A DNA stretch of 64,000 nt from Corynebacterium marinum DSM 44953 (GCF_000835165.1 NZ_CP007790.1:1922001-1986000), one strand, 5' to 3'. Numbered from the stretch's first letter, positions 28,752 to 37,720 are shown. Notes: generated by a model not told the origin, from the sequence alone. Translations and numbers: made by a program.

Positions 28752-30908
28752 TTATCCCTGCCGCTCCCAGACCCGGTGCCCGCGCATCAGCGGGATGAGC
28801 TGGTCCACGGCGCCGGAAAGCGAGGACACCGTGACCACGCCCGGGGCGGAGGTGTCCACGCGGACGTTCTCCAGGCTGTCGAGGAGCACGATGGCCTTGC
28901 ACTGGTGGAACACCTCGGCCCGCATCACGTCGACCTCGTAGCGGTCCGGCGTGTCGGCGACCACGACGGCGTCGAACTCGACGGACCGGGCGGTGTCGTA
29001 GGTGCGTGAGATCGGCACATCTCCCAGCTTTCCACCGTGCTCGCCGACAACCAGCGGCACCATGCCGGCGGCGTCGATCGCGGCGACGAGCTCCGCCACC
29101 TCCTTCGGCGGGGTGCCGGCGGTGGTGAGGATGCCGACCTGCCGGCCGTCGACGGGCCACTCCTGGCCGATCTGCGAGAGCGCCGGACTCGGCTCGACCT
29201 TGGCCAGCTTCGCCTTCGCAGGGGCGGGCAGGCCGAGCTTCTCGGCCACGGCGGCGGCGAGATCCGTGTCGATCTGCGCCAGCGCGGCCAGCTGACGGGT
29301 CTTGATGTTCTCCTCGTAGCACTTGCCCAGCTCGAAGGAGTACGCGTCAGCGACGTGCCGCTGTTCCACCTCGCTCAGGGACAGATAGAACAGGCGCGCG
29401 TGCGAGAAGTGGTCGTCGAAGGTGGCGGGCTGCTCCCGGACGATCGCAGATTCGGGCAGGGGCACAGGGACGTCGATACGCGCCCCCTCGGCGGCGGTGG
29501 CGGGGAACGGGTTGCCGCCGTCCAGCGAGTTCGGCCGGTACGGCGCCACGCCCGCATGGCTGGCGTGCTGGTGGAAGCCGTCGCGGAGCATGTCGTTGAC
29601 GGGCGTGTGCGGGCGGTTGATCGGGATCTGGTTGAAGTTGGGGCCGCCCAGGCGGGTCAGCTGGGTGTCGATGTAGGAGAACAGGCGCCCCTGCAGCAGC
29701 GGGTCGGCGGTGACGTCGATGCCGGGCGGGAGATGGCCGGGGTGGAACGCGACCTGCTCGGTCTGCTCGAAATAGTTGGTGGGGTTCGCCACCAGGGTCA
29801 TCGTGCCGATGACCTGCACCGGGGCGAGCTCCTCCGGGACGAGCTTCGTCGGGTCGAGCAGGTCGATGCCCTCGAACATCTGCTCCTCGGTGTCGGGGAA
29901 GACCTGCACGCCCAGGTCCCACTGCGGGAAGGCACCGGCCTCGATGGCGTCGGCCAGGTCCCGGCGATGGAAATCCGGGTCGACGCCGGCGGCGATCTGG
30001 GCTTCCTCCCAGACCAGCGAGTGCACGCCCAGCTTCGGCTTCCAGTGGAACTTGACCAGGGTGGTCTCGCCCTTGGCGTTGCTCAGGCGGAAGGTGTGGA
30101 CGCCGAAGCCCTCCATCATGCGGTAGGAGCGCGGAATGCCGCGGTCGGACATGTTCCAGATGGTGTGGTGCTGCGCCTCGGTGTGCAGGGAGACGAAGTC
30201 CCAGAACGTGTCGTGGGCGCTCTGCGCCTGCGGGATCTCCCGGTCCGGGTGCGGCTTGGCCGCGTGCACGACGTCCGGGAATTTGATGCCGTCCTGGATG
30301 AAGAACACCGGCATGTTGTTGCCCACCAGGTCCCAGGTTCCCTCGTCGGTGTAGAACTTGGTGGCGAAACCGCGGGTGTCACGCACGGTGTCGGCGGAAC
30401 CGCGGGAGCCGAGCACCGTGGAGAAACGGACGAAGACCTCGGTCTCCTTCCCCTTCCCGAACACGGCGGCCGAGCAGATGTCGCCGGCGGCGCCGTTGCC
30501 GACGAACACGCCGTGGGCGCCCGCGCCGCGGGCGTGGACCACGCGCTCCGGGATGCGCTCGTGGTCGAAGTGCGTGATCTTCTCCCGCAGGTGGTGGTCC
30601 TGCAGCAGCACCGGGCCGCGCGGGCCGGCCTTGAGGGAGTGATCGGTGTCCGGCACCCGCTGGCCGGTGGAGGTGGTCAGGTACTCGCCCTGCTGGGCGC
30701 GCGGGTCCGGTCCGGCGTCCGCCCCGGCGGTGAAGGGCGAACCGGTGGCGGTGACGTTCGCCAGATGCTGCTGGTCTTCCTTGGGCGGCAGGGGCTTCAC
30801 CGGGGAGGTCGGCTCCCCCAGGCTCGGGGGCTGCGCCGCGGGGGCGCCGGGGATCACCGGCAGGGAATCACTGGCCCGGTCTTTAGCGGGCTTCTTCTTT
30901 GGGGTCAT
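28752..30908 (-). CDS. katE: Large-subunit monofunctional catalase (HPII type)
   Basis: Heme catalase of 718 residues that converts hydrogen peroxide to water and oxygen in the cytoplasm. The distal His is in RVVHARGAGAHG, the active Asn in GNNMPVFFIQDG, and the proximal heme Tyr in RLFSYIDTQLTRLG. About 560 residues of catalase core follow a 70-residue Pro-rich arm. The last 150 residues are the class I glutamine-amidotransferase-like domain typical of clade 2 catalases (VGILTTAGTPPKEV, FDAVVVADTP). Terminated by the hairpin at 28702-28729. Confidence 0.96.
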   Translation of the reverse strand: MTPKKKPAKDRASDSLPVIPGAPAAQPPSLGEPTSPVKPLPPKEDQQHLANVTATGSPFTAGADAGPDPRAQQGEYLTTSTGQRVPDTDHSLKAGPRGPVLLQDHHLREKITHFDHERIPERVVHARGAGAHGVFVGNGAAGDICSAAVFGKGKETEVFVRFSTVLGSRGSADTVRDTRGFATKFYTDEGTWDLVGNNMPVFFIQDGIKFPDVVHAAKPHPDREIPQAQSAHDTFWDFVSLHTEAQHHTIWNMSDRGIPRSYRMMEGFGVHTFRLSNAKGETTLVKFHWKPKLGVHSLVWEEAQIAAGVDPDFHRRDLADAIEAGAFPQWDLGVQVFPDTEEQMFEGIDLLDPTKLVPEELAPVQVIGTMTLVANPTNYFEQTEQVAFHPGHLPPGIDVTADPLLQGRLFSYIDTQLTRLGGPNFNQIPINRPHTPVNDMLRDGFHQHASHAGVAPYRPNSLDGGNPFPATAAEGARIDVPVPLPESAIVREQPATFDDHFSHARLFYLSLSEVEQRHVADAYSFELGKCYEENIKTRQLAALAQIDTDLAAAVAEKLGLPAPAKAKLAKVEPSPALSQIGQEWPVDGRQVGILTTAGTPPKEVAELVAAIDAAGMVPLVVGEHGGKLGDVPISRTYDTARSVEFDAVVVADTPDRYEVDVMRAEVFHQCKAIVLLDSLENVRVDTSAPGVVTVSSLSGAVDQLIPLMRGHRVWERQG

Positions 30909-30980
30909 GGGAGTTCCTTGTCCTTGAGGGTCAGTCAGGGTCAGTCACAAGTCCGTCACGTCGCCTGCGTGATCGCCAGG

Positions 30981-31003
30981 CGCACCGGCCTGTCACCGGT
31001 GCG
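30981..31003. repeat. Inverted repeat in the katE upstream region
   Basis: Perfect 8-base arms CGCACCGG and CCGGTGCG with a 7-base loop. It lies 73-95 bases upstream of katE in the 214-base gap before the DsbA-like gene. It may be an operator or a weak hairpin for the upstream gene. A doubled GGGTCAGTCA lies nearer to katE. Confidence 0.35.
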
Positions 31004-31122
31004 GCCACGCTACTACTCCCCGCATAAGCCCGCCGTTATGCCTGGTGACGGCGCCGGGCATTCCTCCCCGGCCCCGAATCGCCGTCGCGCCCGACGTGAC
31101 CCGGGACACATCTTCGCCCGGG

Positions 31123-31761
31123 TCAGCCCTCCGCGGCAGCCTGTTCCAGCGCCTGGGCGAAGACCTCGACCGGCTGTGCGCCGGAGACCGCCAGCTTCCC
31201 GTCGAAGACGAAGAAGGGCACGCCCTGCACGCCGATCTGGCGGGCGAGCGCGATGTCCTCCATGACCTCCCGGGAGTAGGCGGACTCGTCCGCCAGCGCG
31301 GAATCGACGTCCCCGGGCCGCAGGCCGACCTCGGCGGCGAAGGCGCGCAACTGGTCGTGGTCGGCGATGTTCCTGCCTTCCGTGAAGTAGCCGCGTTTGA
31401 CCAGTTCGTCCCATTCGACGCCCTTGCCGTCCTCGCGGGCCAGTTGGCCCAGCCGGTGGGCGTCCATGGTGTTGACCATGTGGGATTCGCGCCAGTTGAA
31501 TTCCAGCCCGACCTCCGCGGCGCGGGCCGCGAGGCCGTCGTTCATGGCGACGACCTGCTCCTCCCCCATGCCCTTGACCCTCACCAGGTACTCGAGGGCG
31601 TTGCCCGCGGACTCCTTCGGTGCGTCCGGGTCCAGCTGGAAGCTGCGCCAGACGACCTCAACGTCATCCTTCCCCGGGAAGTCTTCCAGGGCGAGGTTGA
31701 GGTGGCGCTCGCCGACGGTGCAGAAGGGGCAGATGTAGTCGGACCAGATATCGATTCTCAT
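31123..31761 (-). CDS. DsbA-family thiol oxidoreductase (FrnE-like)
   Basis: Protein of 212 residues with the thioredoxin fold interrupted by a helical insert. The CxxC motif is at the N-terminus in SDYICPFCTVGE; the cis-Pro region is GVQGVPFFVFDGKLAVSGAQP. No signal peptide, so it acts in the cytoplasm, like FrnE of Deinococcus, a disulfide isomerase linked to oxidative-stress tolerance. It lies upstream of katE on the same strand; joint function in redox defence is plausible. The start is ATG 31761. Confidence 0.88.
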   Translation of the reverse strand: MRIDIWSDYICPFCTVGERHLNLALEDFPGKDDVEVVWRSFQLDPDAPKESAGNALEYLVRVKGMGEEQVVAMNDGLAARAAEVGLEFNWRESHMVNTMDAHRLGQLAREDGKGVEWDELVKRGYFTEGRNIADHDQLRAFAAEVGLRPGDVDSALADESAYSREVMEDIALARQIGVQGVPFFVFDGKLAVSGAQPVEVFAQALEQAAAEG

Positions 31762-31893
31762 GCCCGGTCAACGGCCGGGGGCCCCGTGATGTTCCCCGTA
31801 TGTATCAAAGCGGCAACTTCCTTTACGCCGTGACACTCTCCCCGTAACATGTGACACACACCACTATCCCGGCGGTGAAAGGAGCGGGCAGTC

Positions 31894-32868
31894 GTGGAAC
31901 TCAAGCAGAGCATCATCACCCAGCAGTTCACGGTGGAATTCGTCCGTGCCCTGCCCCAGTTCAGCATCCCCCAGGCGGTGTCCGCGGCGATGCAGCTCGC
32001 GGACTCCCTCGAGCTCTCCCGCTTCGAGGACTTCGGGGCGCTCGTCGGCATGGTGAACGGCCTGCAGCTCCGCCCGGCCGATGAGTGGGAGGCCTTCGGG
32101 TACGAACCCACCGAGCAGGCCGTCCCGGTCCGGCTGGAGGTGCCGCACGAGTCGGCGGCACCGGTGCCCGGCGGGAAACAGCGGCCGGACCGGGGCCGGG
32201 ACGGGCGCATCCGGTTCGCGGACCACTACCTTTCCGCCCACACCCGGCGCGCCCACCAGTCGAGCGTGCACTTGAGCAGCTACCGCGATGCCGTGGGAGG
32301 GTGGCGCAAACGCCTGGGTTACGTCACTGAACCCTCCCTCGCCTACGCCGAGTTCACCTCCGCCGCCGCGGACCGGAAGATGCCGATGCGGCGGGTGGAG
32401 ATGCTGGGCAACCTCTGGAAGATCGGGGCCGTGGCGACCTGGGAGACGGACTGGGAGGGGGAGACCTCCTGGTGCTACGTCGACCAGCGGCCGGTGCCGG
32501 GAGAATCGCCCGACCCCATGATCAACGAGTCGGACGCGTGGTACCGCCTGCGGATCCACCCGGACGTCGGGCGGGACGTCATCGTCGAGATCGCCCGGTG
32601 CCTGGCGGAGATTCACCTGGGTTACGTGGAAAAGCTCTGGGGTACGTCGGTCGAGGGGGGCTCGCAGCGCGGGCCGGAGTCCGAGGCCGCCGCCTACATC
32701 GCACTCGAGAGGCTGTGGATTCCGCAGCGCAGCCGCCGGACCGACTGGTACCACCGCTACGTCGCGCGGGAGCCGATGGCGGCCGAGTTCCGCTGGAGCG
32801 AGGTGTTCCGCGCCGCGGAGGCCGTCGAAGATCTGTTACGCGGGGACACCGCGCCCGTGACCGCCTAG
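31894..32868 (+). CDS. Hypothetical protein (324 aa)
   Basis: No family recognised. A soluble protein with an N-terminal helical domain of about 70 residues (FTVEFVRALPQFSIPQAVSAAMQ), a Pro-rich linker, then a Trp/Tyr-rich domain with WETDWEGETSWCYVDQ and DAWYRLRIHPDVG. There is no signal peptide, span or enzyme motif that I can name. GTG 31894 is supported by AAAGGAG upstream. The gene is transcribed away from the DsbA-like gene. Its stop codon TAG is the first half of the likely -10 box (TAGGAT) of the next gene. Confidence 0.75.
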   Translation: MELKQSIITQQFTVEFVRALPQFSIPQAVSAAMQLADSLELSRFEDFGALVGMVNGLQLRPADEWEAFGYEPTEQAVPVRLEVPHESAAPVPGGKQRPDRGRDGRIRFADHYLSAHTRRAHQSSVHLSSYRDAVGGWRKRLGYVTEPSLAYAEFTSAAADRKMPMRRVEMLGNLWKIGAVATWETDWEGETSWCYVDQRPVPGESPDPMINESDAWYRLRIHPDVGRDVIVEIARCLAEIHLGYVEKLWGTSVEGGSQRGPESEAAAYIALERLWIPQRSRRTDWYHRYVAREPMAAEFRWSEVFRAAEAVEDLLRGDTAPVTA

Positions 32869-32871
32869 GAT
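32866..32871 (+). promoter_or_regulatory. Putative -10 box of the DUF1275 gene
   Basis: TAGGAT formed by the TAG stop codon of the preceding gene and the next three bases. The predicted leader of about 40 bases holds an AAGGAG site. Confidence 0.4.
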
Positions 32872-32918
32872 GGAAGTCTGACCACCCACACATAGTCAAC
32901 TCAAGGAGCGGTGCTGGA

Positions 32919-33617
32919 GTGCAGCGCTACACCGCCGGCGAGCAGAATCTGGCGGTGAGCTTCGCGTTCATCGCCGGTTTCGTCGATTCGATCGGCTTCC
33001 TCTTCCTCGGCGGCGTTTTTCTGTCGTTCATGTCCGGCAACACCACCCGCATCGCGACGGCCGCCGTCGACGGCAACCCGGATCTCGCGCTGCTGGCAGG
33101 CTCGGCCGTGGCGTTTTTCCTGCTCGGCGTCATGGAGGGTGCCCTCATCCGCCGCCTGGCGATGCGCCGCGTGCGCCCGGACCGGGTCCGCGAGGTGGTG
33201 ATGGTCAACATGTGCGTCCTCTTCTCCCTCTCCTCCCTGCTCGTGCTTCTCGACGCCCCGCGGGCCGCCATCATCGTCGCCTCGTTGGGCATCGGCGCGA
33301 TGAACTCCATCTTCGAACGCGCGGGGGAGGTCGCCATCCCGCTGACCTACATGACAGGGACCCTGGTGAAGATGGGCCAGCGTTTCGTCGACGCGTTCTT
33401 CGGCGGTTCCCATGCCGCCTGGCTGGGCCACCTGAAGATGTGGGCGGGGTTGACCGTCGGCGCGTTCACCGGGGCCCTGACGTACCGCTACCTGGGGATC
33501 GCCTCGCTGCTCCCCGTCACCCTGCTCACGTGGACGGCCACCGGGATCGCGATGCTGGTGCGCATGTACGGCCGACGTCACGGGGCAGTAGTGAAAATTC
33601 AGGTTGAACCCAGTTGA
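32919..33617 (+). CDS. YoaK / DUF1275-family membrane protein
   Basis: Membrane protein of 232 residues with six predicted spans. The N-terminal motif FIAGFVDSIGFLFLGGVFLSFMSGNTT is diagnostic of DUF1275; the second half carries MNSIFERAGEVAIPLTYMTGTLVK. Function is unknown; distant similarity to transporters is often noted. The start is GTG 32919, the only in-frame start close to the AAGGAGCGG site and the conserved N-terminus. Confidence 0.88.
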   Translation: MQRYTAGEQNLAVSFAFIAGFVDSIGFLFLGGVFLSFMSGNTTRIATAAVDGNPDLALLAGSAVAFFLLGVMEGALIRRLAMRRVRPDRVREVVMVNMCVLFSLSSLLVLLDAPRAAIIVASLGIGAMNSIFERAGEVAIPLTYMTGTLVKMGQRFVDAFFGGSHAAWLGHLKMWAGLTVGAFTGALTYRYLGIASLLPVTLLTWTATGIAMLVRMYGRRHGAVVKIQVEPS

Positions 33618-33620
33618 TGC

Positions 33621-33626
33621 TAAGTT
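33621..33626 (+). promoter_or_regulatory. -10 box of mycolyltransferase gene 1
   Basis: TAAGTT, 7 bases before ATG 33634 and followed by T-rich sequence. The same TAAGTT precedes gene 2. Confidence 0.5.
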
Positions 33627-33633
33627 TTTGTTT

Positions 33634-34815
33634 ATGCGTCATCTATCTCTCCGCTTTCTGACCGCCGCCGCAGTGGCCGCGCTCAGCGTTCCCGCCGTCG
33701 CCGCCGCCCAGGACCTCCCCGAGATTCCGGCCGGTTCCGACAACGCCCTGCGCGACCTTGTCGTCACGGCGAACTCGAGCCCGGCATCCTCGGGTTCCTC
33801 TCTCAACGGTCTCCTCAGCTCCCTGTCGCTCATCGGCTCCTCCGAGCTACCGCTCGGCGGCCCGCTGCTGTCCAGCGACGACCGGTATCCGCTGGCAATC
33901 GACGAGTCCATCGACGAGGTCGAGATCCTCGAGAAGAAGATCGAGCGGGCGGACGAGCGCGTCGAGCGCTGGTTCGTCACCTCCCCCTCGATGGCGCGCG
34001 TCGTCGAGGTCCAAATCAAGAAGGCCGCTGATCCGGCCGCCCCCGCCCCGATGATCTACATGCTCGACGGCATCGGCGGCTCCACCAACAACTCCGGCTG
34101 GCTCAACCACGGCGAAGCTGAGCGCGTCTTCGGCGGGGAGAACGTCACCCTCGTCATGCCCACCCAGGCCGCCGGCTCCCTCTACTCCGACTGGGAGCAG
34201 GACGACCCGGCGCTGGGCCGCCACATGTGGGAGACCTTCATCACCGAGGAGCTCGCACCCGCCCTGGAGGCGGAGGATGAGCTGAACTTCAACGGCAAGC
34301 GCGGCATCGGCGGTCTTTCCATGGGCGCGATCGGCGCGGTGCACATCGCCAACACCAACCCGGAGCTTTTCGACGCCACCTTCGGCATCTCCGGCTGCTA
34401 CTCCCCCAACGACGCGGTCGGCCGCCAGATGGTCAACCTGGTCGTCGGTTCCCGGGGAGGGGCCGTGGAGAACATGTGGGGCCCCTACGGCTCGGATCTG
34501 TGGGATTTCCACGACACCACCGCCAACCCCGAGGGTCTGCGCGGCATGGCGGTCTACCTCTCCGCCGCCGACGGTTCCTTCACCGAGGAGGACCGGGCCT
34601 CCTATGACGATGACCCCTTCTTCAACATGGCGGCCGGCGCCACACTCGAACGCGGTGTACTGCACTGCACGGAGCAGCTGGACGAGTCGATGCGCGATCT
34701 GGGCATGAACCACCAGGTCGTGGACTACAAGGGTCCTGGCGTGCACAACTGGGACAACTACAACGAGCAGCTGCAGCCGGCCTGGAACGCCATCAAACCG
34801 GCGCTGCTTCCCTGA
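33634..34815 (+). CDS. Secreted mycolyltransferase (antigen 85 / Cmt family), paralogue 1
   Basis: Exported esterase of 393 residues expected to transfer mycolate from trehalose monomycolate to another trehalose mycolate or to arabinogalactan in the outer envelope. The signal peptide is about 28 residues, ending PAVAAAQ. Catalytic Ser is in GGLSMGA, His in PGVHNWDNY, and the LYSDWEQDDP motif resembles the carbohydrate-site loop YSDW of antigen 85. The SSPASSGSSLNGLLSSL stretch after the signal peptide recurs in all three paralogues. ATG 33634 is chosen over 33604 because it begins the signal peptide and has the -10 box 7 bases upstream. Confidence 0.92.
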   Translation: MRHLSLRFLTAAAVAALSVPAVAAAQDLPEIPAGSDNALRDLVVTANSSPASSGSSLNGLLSSLSLIGSSELPLGGPLLSSDDRYPLAIDESIDEVEILEKKIERADERVERWFVTSPSMARVVEVQIKKAADPAAPAPMIYMLDGIGGSTNNSGWLNHGEAERVFGGENVTLVMPTQAAGSLYSDWEQDDPALGRHMWETFITEELAPALEAEDELNFNGKRGIGGLSMGAIGAVHIANTNPELFDATFGISGCYSPNDAVGRQMVNLVVGSRGGAVENMWGPYGSDLWDFHDTTANPEGLRGMAVYLSAADGSFTEEDRASYDDDPFFNMAAGATLERGVLHCTEQLDESMRDLGMNHQVVDYKGPGVHNWDNYNEQLQPAWNAIKPALLP

Positions 34816-34859
34816 CCTCAATACCCCACGGGGCATGTGAAGGAAAATGGCTAGTGGGG

Positions 34860-34865
34860 TAAGTT
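34860..34865 (+). promoter_or_regulatory. -10 box of mycolyltransferase gene 2
   Basis: TAAGTT, 8 bases before GTG 34874, matching the promoter of gene 1 in sequence and position. Confidence 0.5.
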
Positions 34866-34873
34866 TTCTCTGT

Positions 34874-36055
34874 GTGAAGACACAATATTTCCCTCAACTC
34901 ATCGCCGTAGCCGCGACCGCCTCGCTGGCGCTGTCCGCCGCCTCCCCCGCCCTGGCACAGAGCGAAGAGGGCGGGGCCTCGAGCGAGCTGATCGGTGAAG
35001 CCGTGGTCGGCTCCAGCCAGAACCCTGCCTCTTCGGGGTCCTCCCTCGACGCCACCCTCAGTTCACTGTCCCTCCTCGGCTCCTCCGAGATCCCGATCGG
35101 CGGCCCCTTCCTGTCCAGCAACCCGGAGTACCCGCTGGCCACGACGCCGATCGACGGGCCAGCGCGGATCGTGCGCGTCGAGCGCACACCGGGCGAGCGG
35201 CTCGAGCGTTGGACCATCGCCTCGCCGAGCATGCAGCGCGAGGTCTCCGTCCAGATCTACCGGGGAGCGAACGAGACCGCCCCCGCCCCGCTGCTCTACC
35301 TGCTCGACGGCATCGACGCCCCCTACAACTCCGGCTGGCTCGGCCCGGGCAAGGTCCAGGAGGTGTTCGAGGACGAGAACGTCACCCTCGTCATGCCCAC
35401 CCAGGCCGCCGGCTCCTGGTACTCCGACTGGGAGCAGGAGGACCCGGCGCTGGGCCTCAACAAGTGGGAGACCTTCATCATCGACGAGCTCGACCCGCTG
35501 CTGAAAGATGACGCGGAGCTCAACTTCAACGGCGAGCGCGGCATCGGCGGCCTTTCCATGGGCGCCAGCGGCGCGGTCCACATCGCCAACACCAACCCCG
35601 AGCTTTTCGACGCCGTCTTCGGCATCTCCGGCTGCTACTCCCCCACCGATGCCATGGGCAGGCAGATCGTCAACATCGTCACCGGTTCCCGCGGCGGCGA
35701 CGTGGAGAACATGTGGGGCCCCTTCGGCTCCGAGGAATGGCAGCGGCACGACGTGGTCGACAACCCGGACGGGTTGCTCGGCATGGACGCCTACCTCTCG
35801 GCCGCGAACGGCGAAATCACGGAGGCCGACCGCGCCTTCTACGGCGACGACGTGGTCAACATGACCGCCGGCACCGTCCTCGAGCGCGGCGTGCTCAGCT
35901 GCACCCAGGATCTCGACGCCGCCCTGCAGGAGGCCGGCAAGACCGACCACGTGGTGAACTACAAGGGCCCCGGAGTGCACGCGTGGAGCAACTTCCGCGA
36001 GGAGCTGCAGCCCGCCTGGGACACAATCGGGGACAGCCTGTTCGACGGGGTCTAA
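34874..36055 (+). CDS. Secreted mycolyltransferase, paralogue 2
   Basis: Protein of 393 residues, very close to paralogue 1 along its whole length. The signal peptide is KTQYFPQLIAVAATASLAL... ending PALAQ. Catalytic Ser is in GGLSMGA, His in PGVHAWSNF, with the carbohydrate loop WYSDWEQEDP. GTG 34874 is preferred over ATG 34847, because the longer form puts nine extra residues before the signal peptide and the -10 box would then lie inside the coding sequence. Probably a tandem duplicate of paralogue 1 with an independent promoter. Confidence 0.92.
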   Translation: MKTQYFPQLIAVAATASLALSAASPALAQSEEGGASSELIGEAVVGSSQNPASSGSSLDATLSSLSLLGSSEIPIGGPFLSSNPEYPLATTPIDGPARIVRVERTPGERLERWTIASPSMQREVSVQIYRGANETAPAPLLYLLDGIDAPYNSGWLGPGKVQEVFEDENVTLVMPTQAAGSWYSDWEQEDPALGLNKWETFIIDELDPLLKDDAELNFNGERGIGGLSMGASGAVHIANTNPELFDAVFGISGCYSPTDAMGRQIVNIVTGSRGGDVENMWGPFGSEEWQRHDVVDNPDGLLGMDAYLSAANGEITEADRAFYGDDVVNMTAGTVLERGVLSCTQDLDAALQEAGKTDHVVNYKGPGVHAWSNFREELQPAWDTIGDSLFDGV

Positions 36056-36065
36056 CCTCAGCTCC

Positions 36066-36533
36066 ATGGGCAGCCTGGATTCCGCGCGCGCCCGGGCCGC
36101 CGAGCGCCTCGGCGCCGGCGGCGGAGCCCGCGCCCGGTGAAACCTGCGGCAGGTTCCCTCCCTGGAACCCCCGGGCGAGGGCTGGGAGTTCCACGGCCAG
36201 TCCAACTACGATCCGTGCGCGGATCTCTCCTACGCCCTGGTGTGGGTCACCGGTTCCACGCATCCGTTGAAGCAGAACCAGCTGATACCCTTTCACCGTG
36301 GCGAGTACCTGGGGGTGGGCCTGCTGGAGCCGCAGTCGATGTATGTCGCGGACGCCGACGCAGATTCGGTGCGCACCCGCGTGATCGATTTCGAGGCGAT
36401 GGAACGCGATGAGGCCCCCTCCGCGGCGGCCGAACTGTACCGCTCCGACCTGATCTTCCGGTGGAACGGGGAGCGGGTGGAGACGGCCGGAAAGATCCCG
36501 CGTCAACCGGTGGCCGGGAGCATCCTGTATTGA
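36066..36533 (+). pseudogene. LppP/LprE-family lipoprotein remnant with in-frame stop
   Basis: From ATG 36066 the frame reads 24 codons, hits TGA at 36138-36140, then continues open in the same frame to 36533. The downstream part, FHGQSNYDPCADLSYALVWV, QLIPFHRGEYLGVG and the C-terminal half, matches the LppP/LprE family as I know it. The usual lipoprotein signal peptide and lipobox are absent, because the upstream gene ends just 10 bases before. The gene has thus lost its secretion signal and acquired a stop. A product from GTG 36240 would lack the conserved Cys region. It lies between mycolyltransferases 2 and 3. Confidence 0.75.
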
Positions 36534-36546
36534 CACAGTCTGCGTT

Positions 36547-37707
36547 ATGTCGCGTATCCCCAAACTGCCACTTGCCCTTACTGCGGTCACAGGGCTCTGC
36601 CTGGGTCTCGCCGCCCCCGCCGCCGCCCAGTCCCTCACGGGCAGCGCCCTGGAACAGGCGGTGATCAGCTCCAACGCCGATCCCGCCTCTTCCGGCAGCG
36701 CGATCGACTCCACCCTCTCCGTGCTCGAAGGCCTCGGTTCCGCCGAGGTGCCCGTCAGCAGTCTGCCGGGGAGCAGCTTCGGCGGCGTCAACCTCCCGCT
36801 GGATGAGTCGATCAACGAAGTGAGGATCGTCGATAAGGCCACGGAGAACGAACAACTGCGCCAGGAACGCTGGACCATCGCCTCCCCCGCGATGAAGCGC
36901 AACATCGAGGTGCAGATCGTTCGTGCCGCCAACCCCACTGCCGACACCCCCATGCTCTACCTCCTCGACGGCATCGGCGCCCCGCGCGACAACTGGTGGC
37001 TGGGCGTCGGCGGCGCCCACGAACAGTTCGGCGGCGAGAACGTCCACCTCGTCCTGCCCACCCAGGCCCAGGCCTCCATGTACGCCGACTGGCTGCGCGA
37101 TGACCCCTCGCTGGGGCGCCACCAGTGGGAGACCTTCATCACGAAGGAGCTCGCGCCCCTGGTCAAACGGGAACTGGGAACCACCGGCCGGAGTGGCATC
37201 GGGGGCCTGTCCATGGGTGCGACCGGCGTGGTCCACATCGCCAACAAGCACCCCGATCTCTTCAGCGCCACCTTCGGGCTGTCCGGCTGCTACTCCCCCA
37301 TGGACCCGATCGGGCGCCAGAACGCACACCTGACGGTGACCACCCGCGGCGGCAACCTGGACAACCTCTACGGCCCCTACGGCACCGACGGCTGGATCTA
37401 CCACGACACCGTGGGCCACCCGGAGGGCCTGAAGGACCAGAAGGTGTACCTTTCCGCCGCCAGCGGCGCCTTCGCCGCCGATGACGTGGCCAACTACGCC
37501 AACGGCAACTGGTTCGACATGTCCTCGGGGGCCGCCCTTGAGCGCGGCTCGTTGGAGTGCACCAGGCTTCTCGATGCCGCCCTGACCGAACGCGGTCACA
37601 CCGACCTCAAGGTGGACTACGCCGAGACCGGAACGCACGACTGGCACACCTTCAGGGAGACACTGTCCGCCGCCTGGGAACACATCAAGCCGGCGCTGTA
37701 CAGGTAG
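36547..37707 (+). CDS. Secreted mycolyltransferase, paralogue 3
   Basis: Protein of 386 residues, more diverged than the other two. The signal peptide ends LAAPAAAQ. It keeps DPASSGSAIDSTLS after the signal, SMYADWLRDDP as the carbohydrate loop, GGLSMGA with the nucleophile, and ETGTHDWHTF with the His. It has a deletion in the region after the Ser-rich N-terminus, where SSLPGSSFGG replaces GGPLLSSDD. Its promoter is not obvious; the start has no good -10 at 7 bases. A long inverted repeat follows the stop. Confidence 0.92.
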   Translation: MSRIPKLPLALTAVTGLCLGLAAPAAAQSLTGSALEQAVISSNADPASSGSAIDSTLSVLEGLGSAEVPVSSLPGSSFGGVNLPLDESINEVRIVDKATENEQLRQERWTIASPAMKRNIEVQIVRAANPTADTPMLYLLDGIGAPRDNWWLGVGGAHEQFGGENVHLVLPTQAQASMYADWLRDDPSLGRHQWETFITKELAPLVKRELGTTGRSGIGGLSMGATGVVHIANKHPDLFSATFGLSGCYSPMDPIGRQNAHLTVTTRGGNLDNLYGPYGTDGWIYHDTVGHPEGLKDQKVYLSAASGAFAADDVANYANGNWFDMSSGAALERGSLECTRLLDAALTERGHTDLKVDYAETGTHDWHTFRETLSAAWEHIKPALYR

Positions 37708-37720
37708 GTCCGGGATCACG

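Noticed and set aside
29037..31265. 742-codon plus-strand frame opposite katE
   Set aside because: Composition is typical of an antisense shadow (rich in Gly, Val, Arg, His) and the catalase on the other strand is complete.
36138..36140. In-frame TGA as a selenocysteine codon
   Set aside because: It does not replace a conserved Cys, there is no selenocysteine context, and the gene also lacks its signal peptide; decay is the simpler reading.
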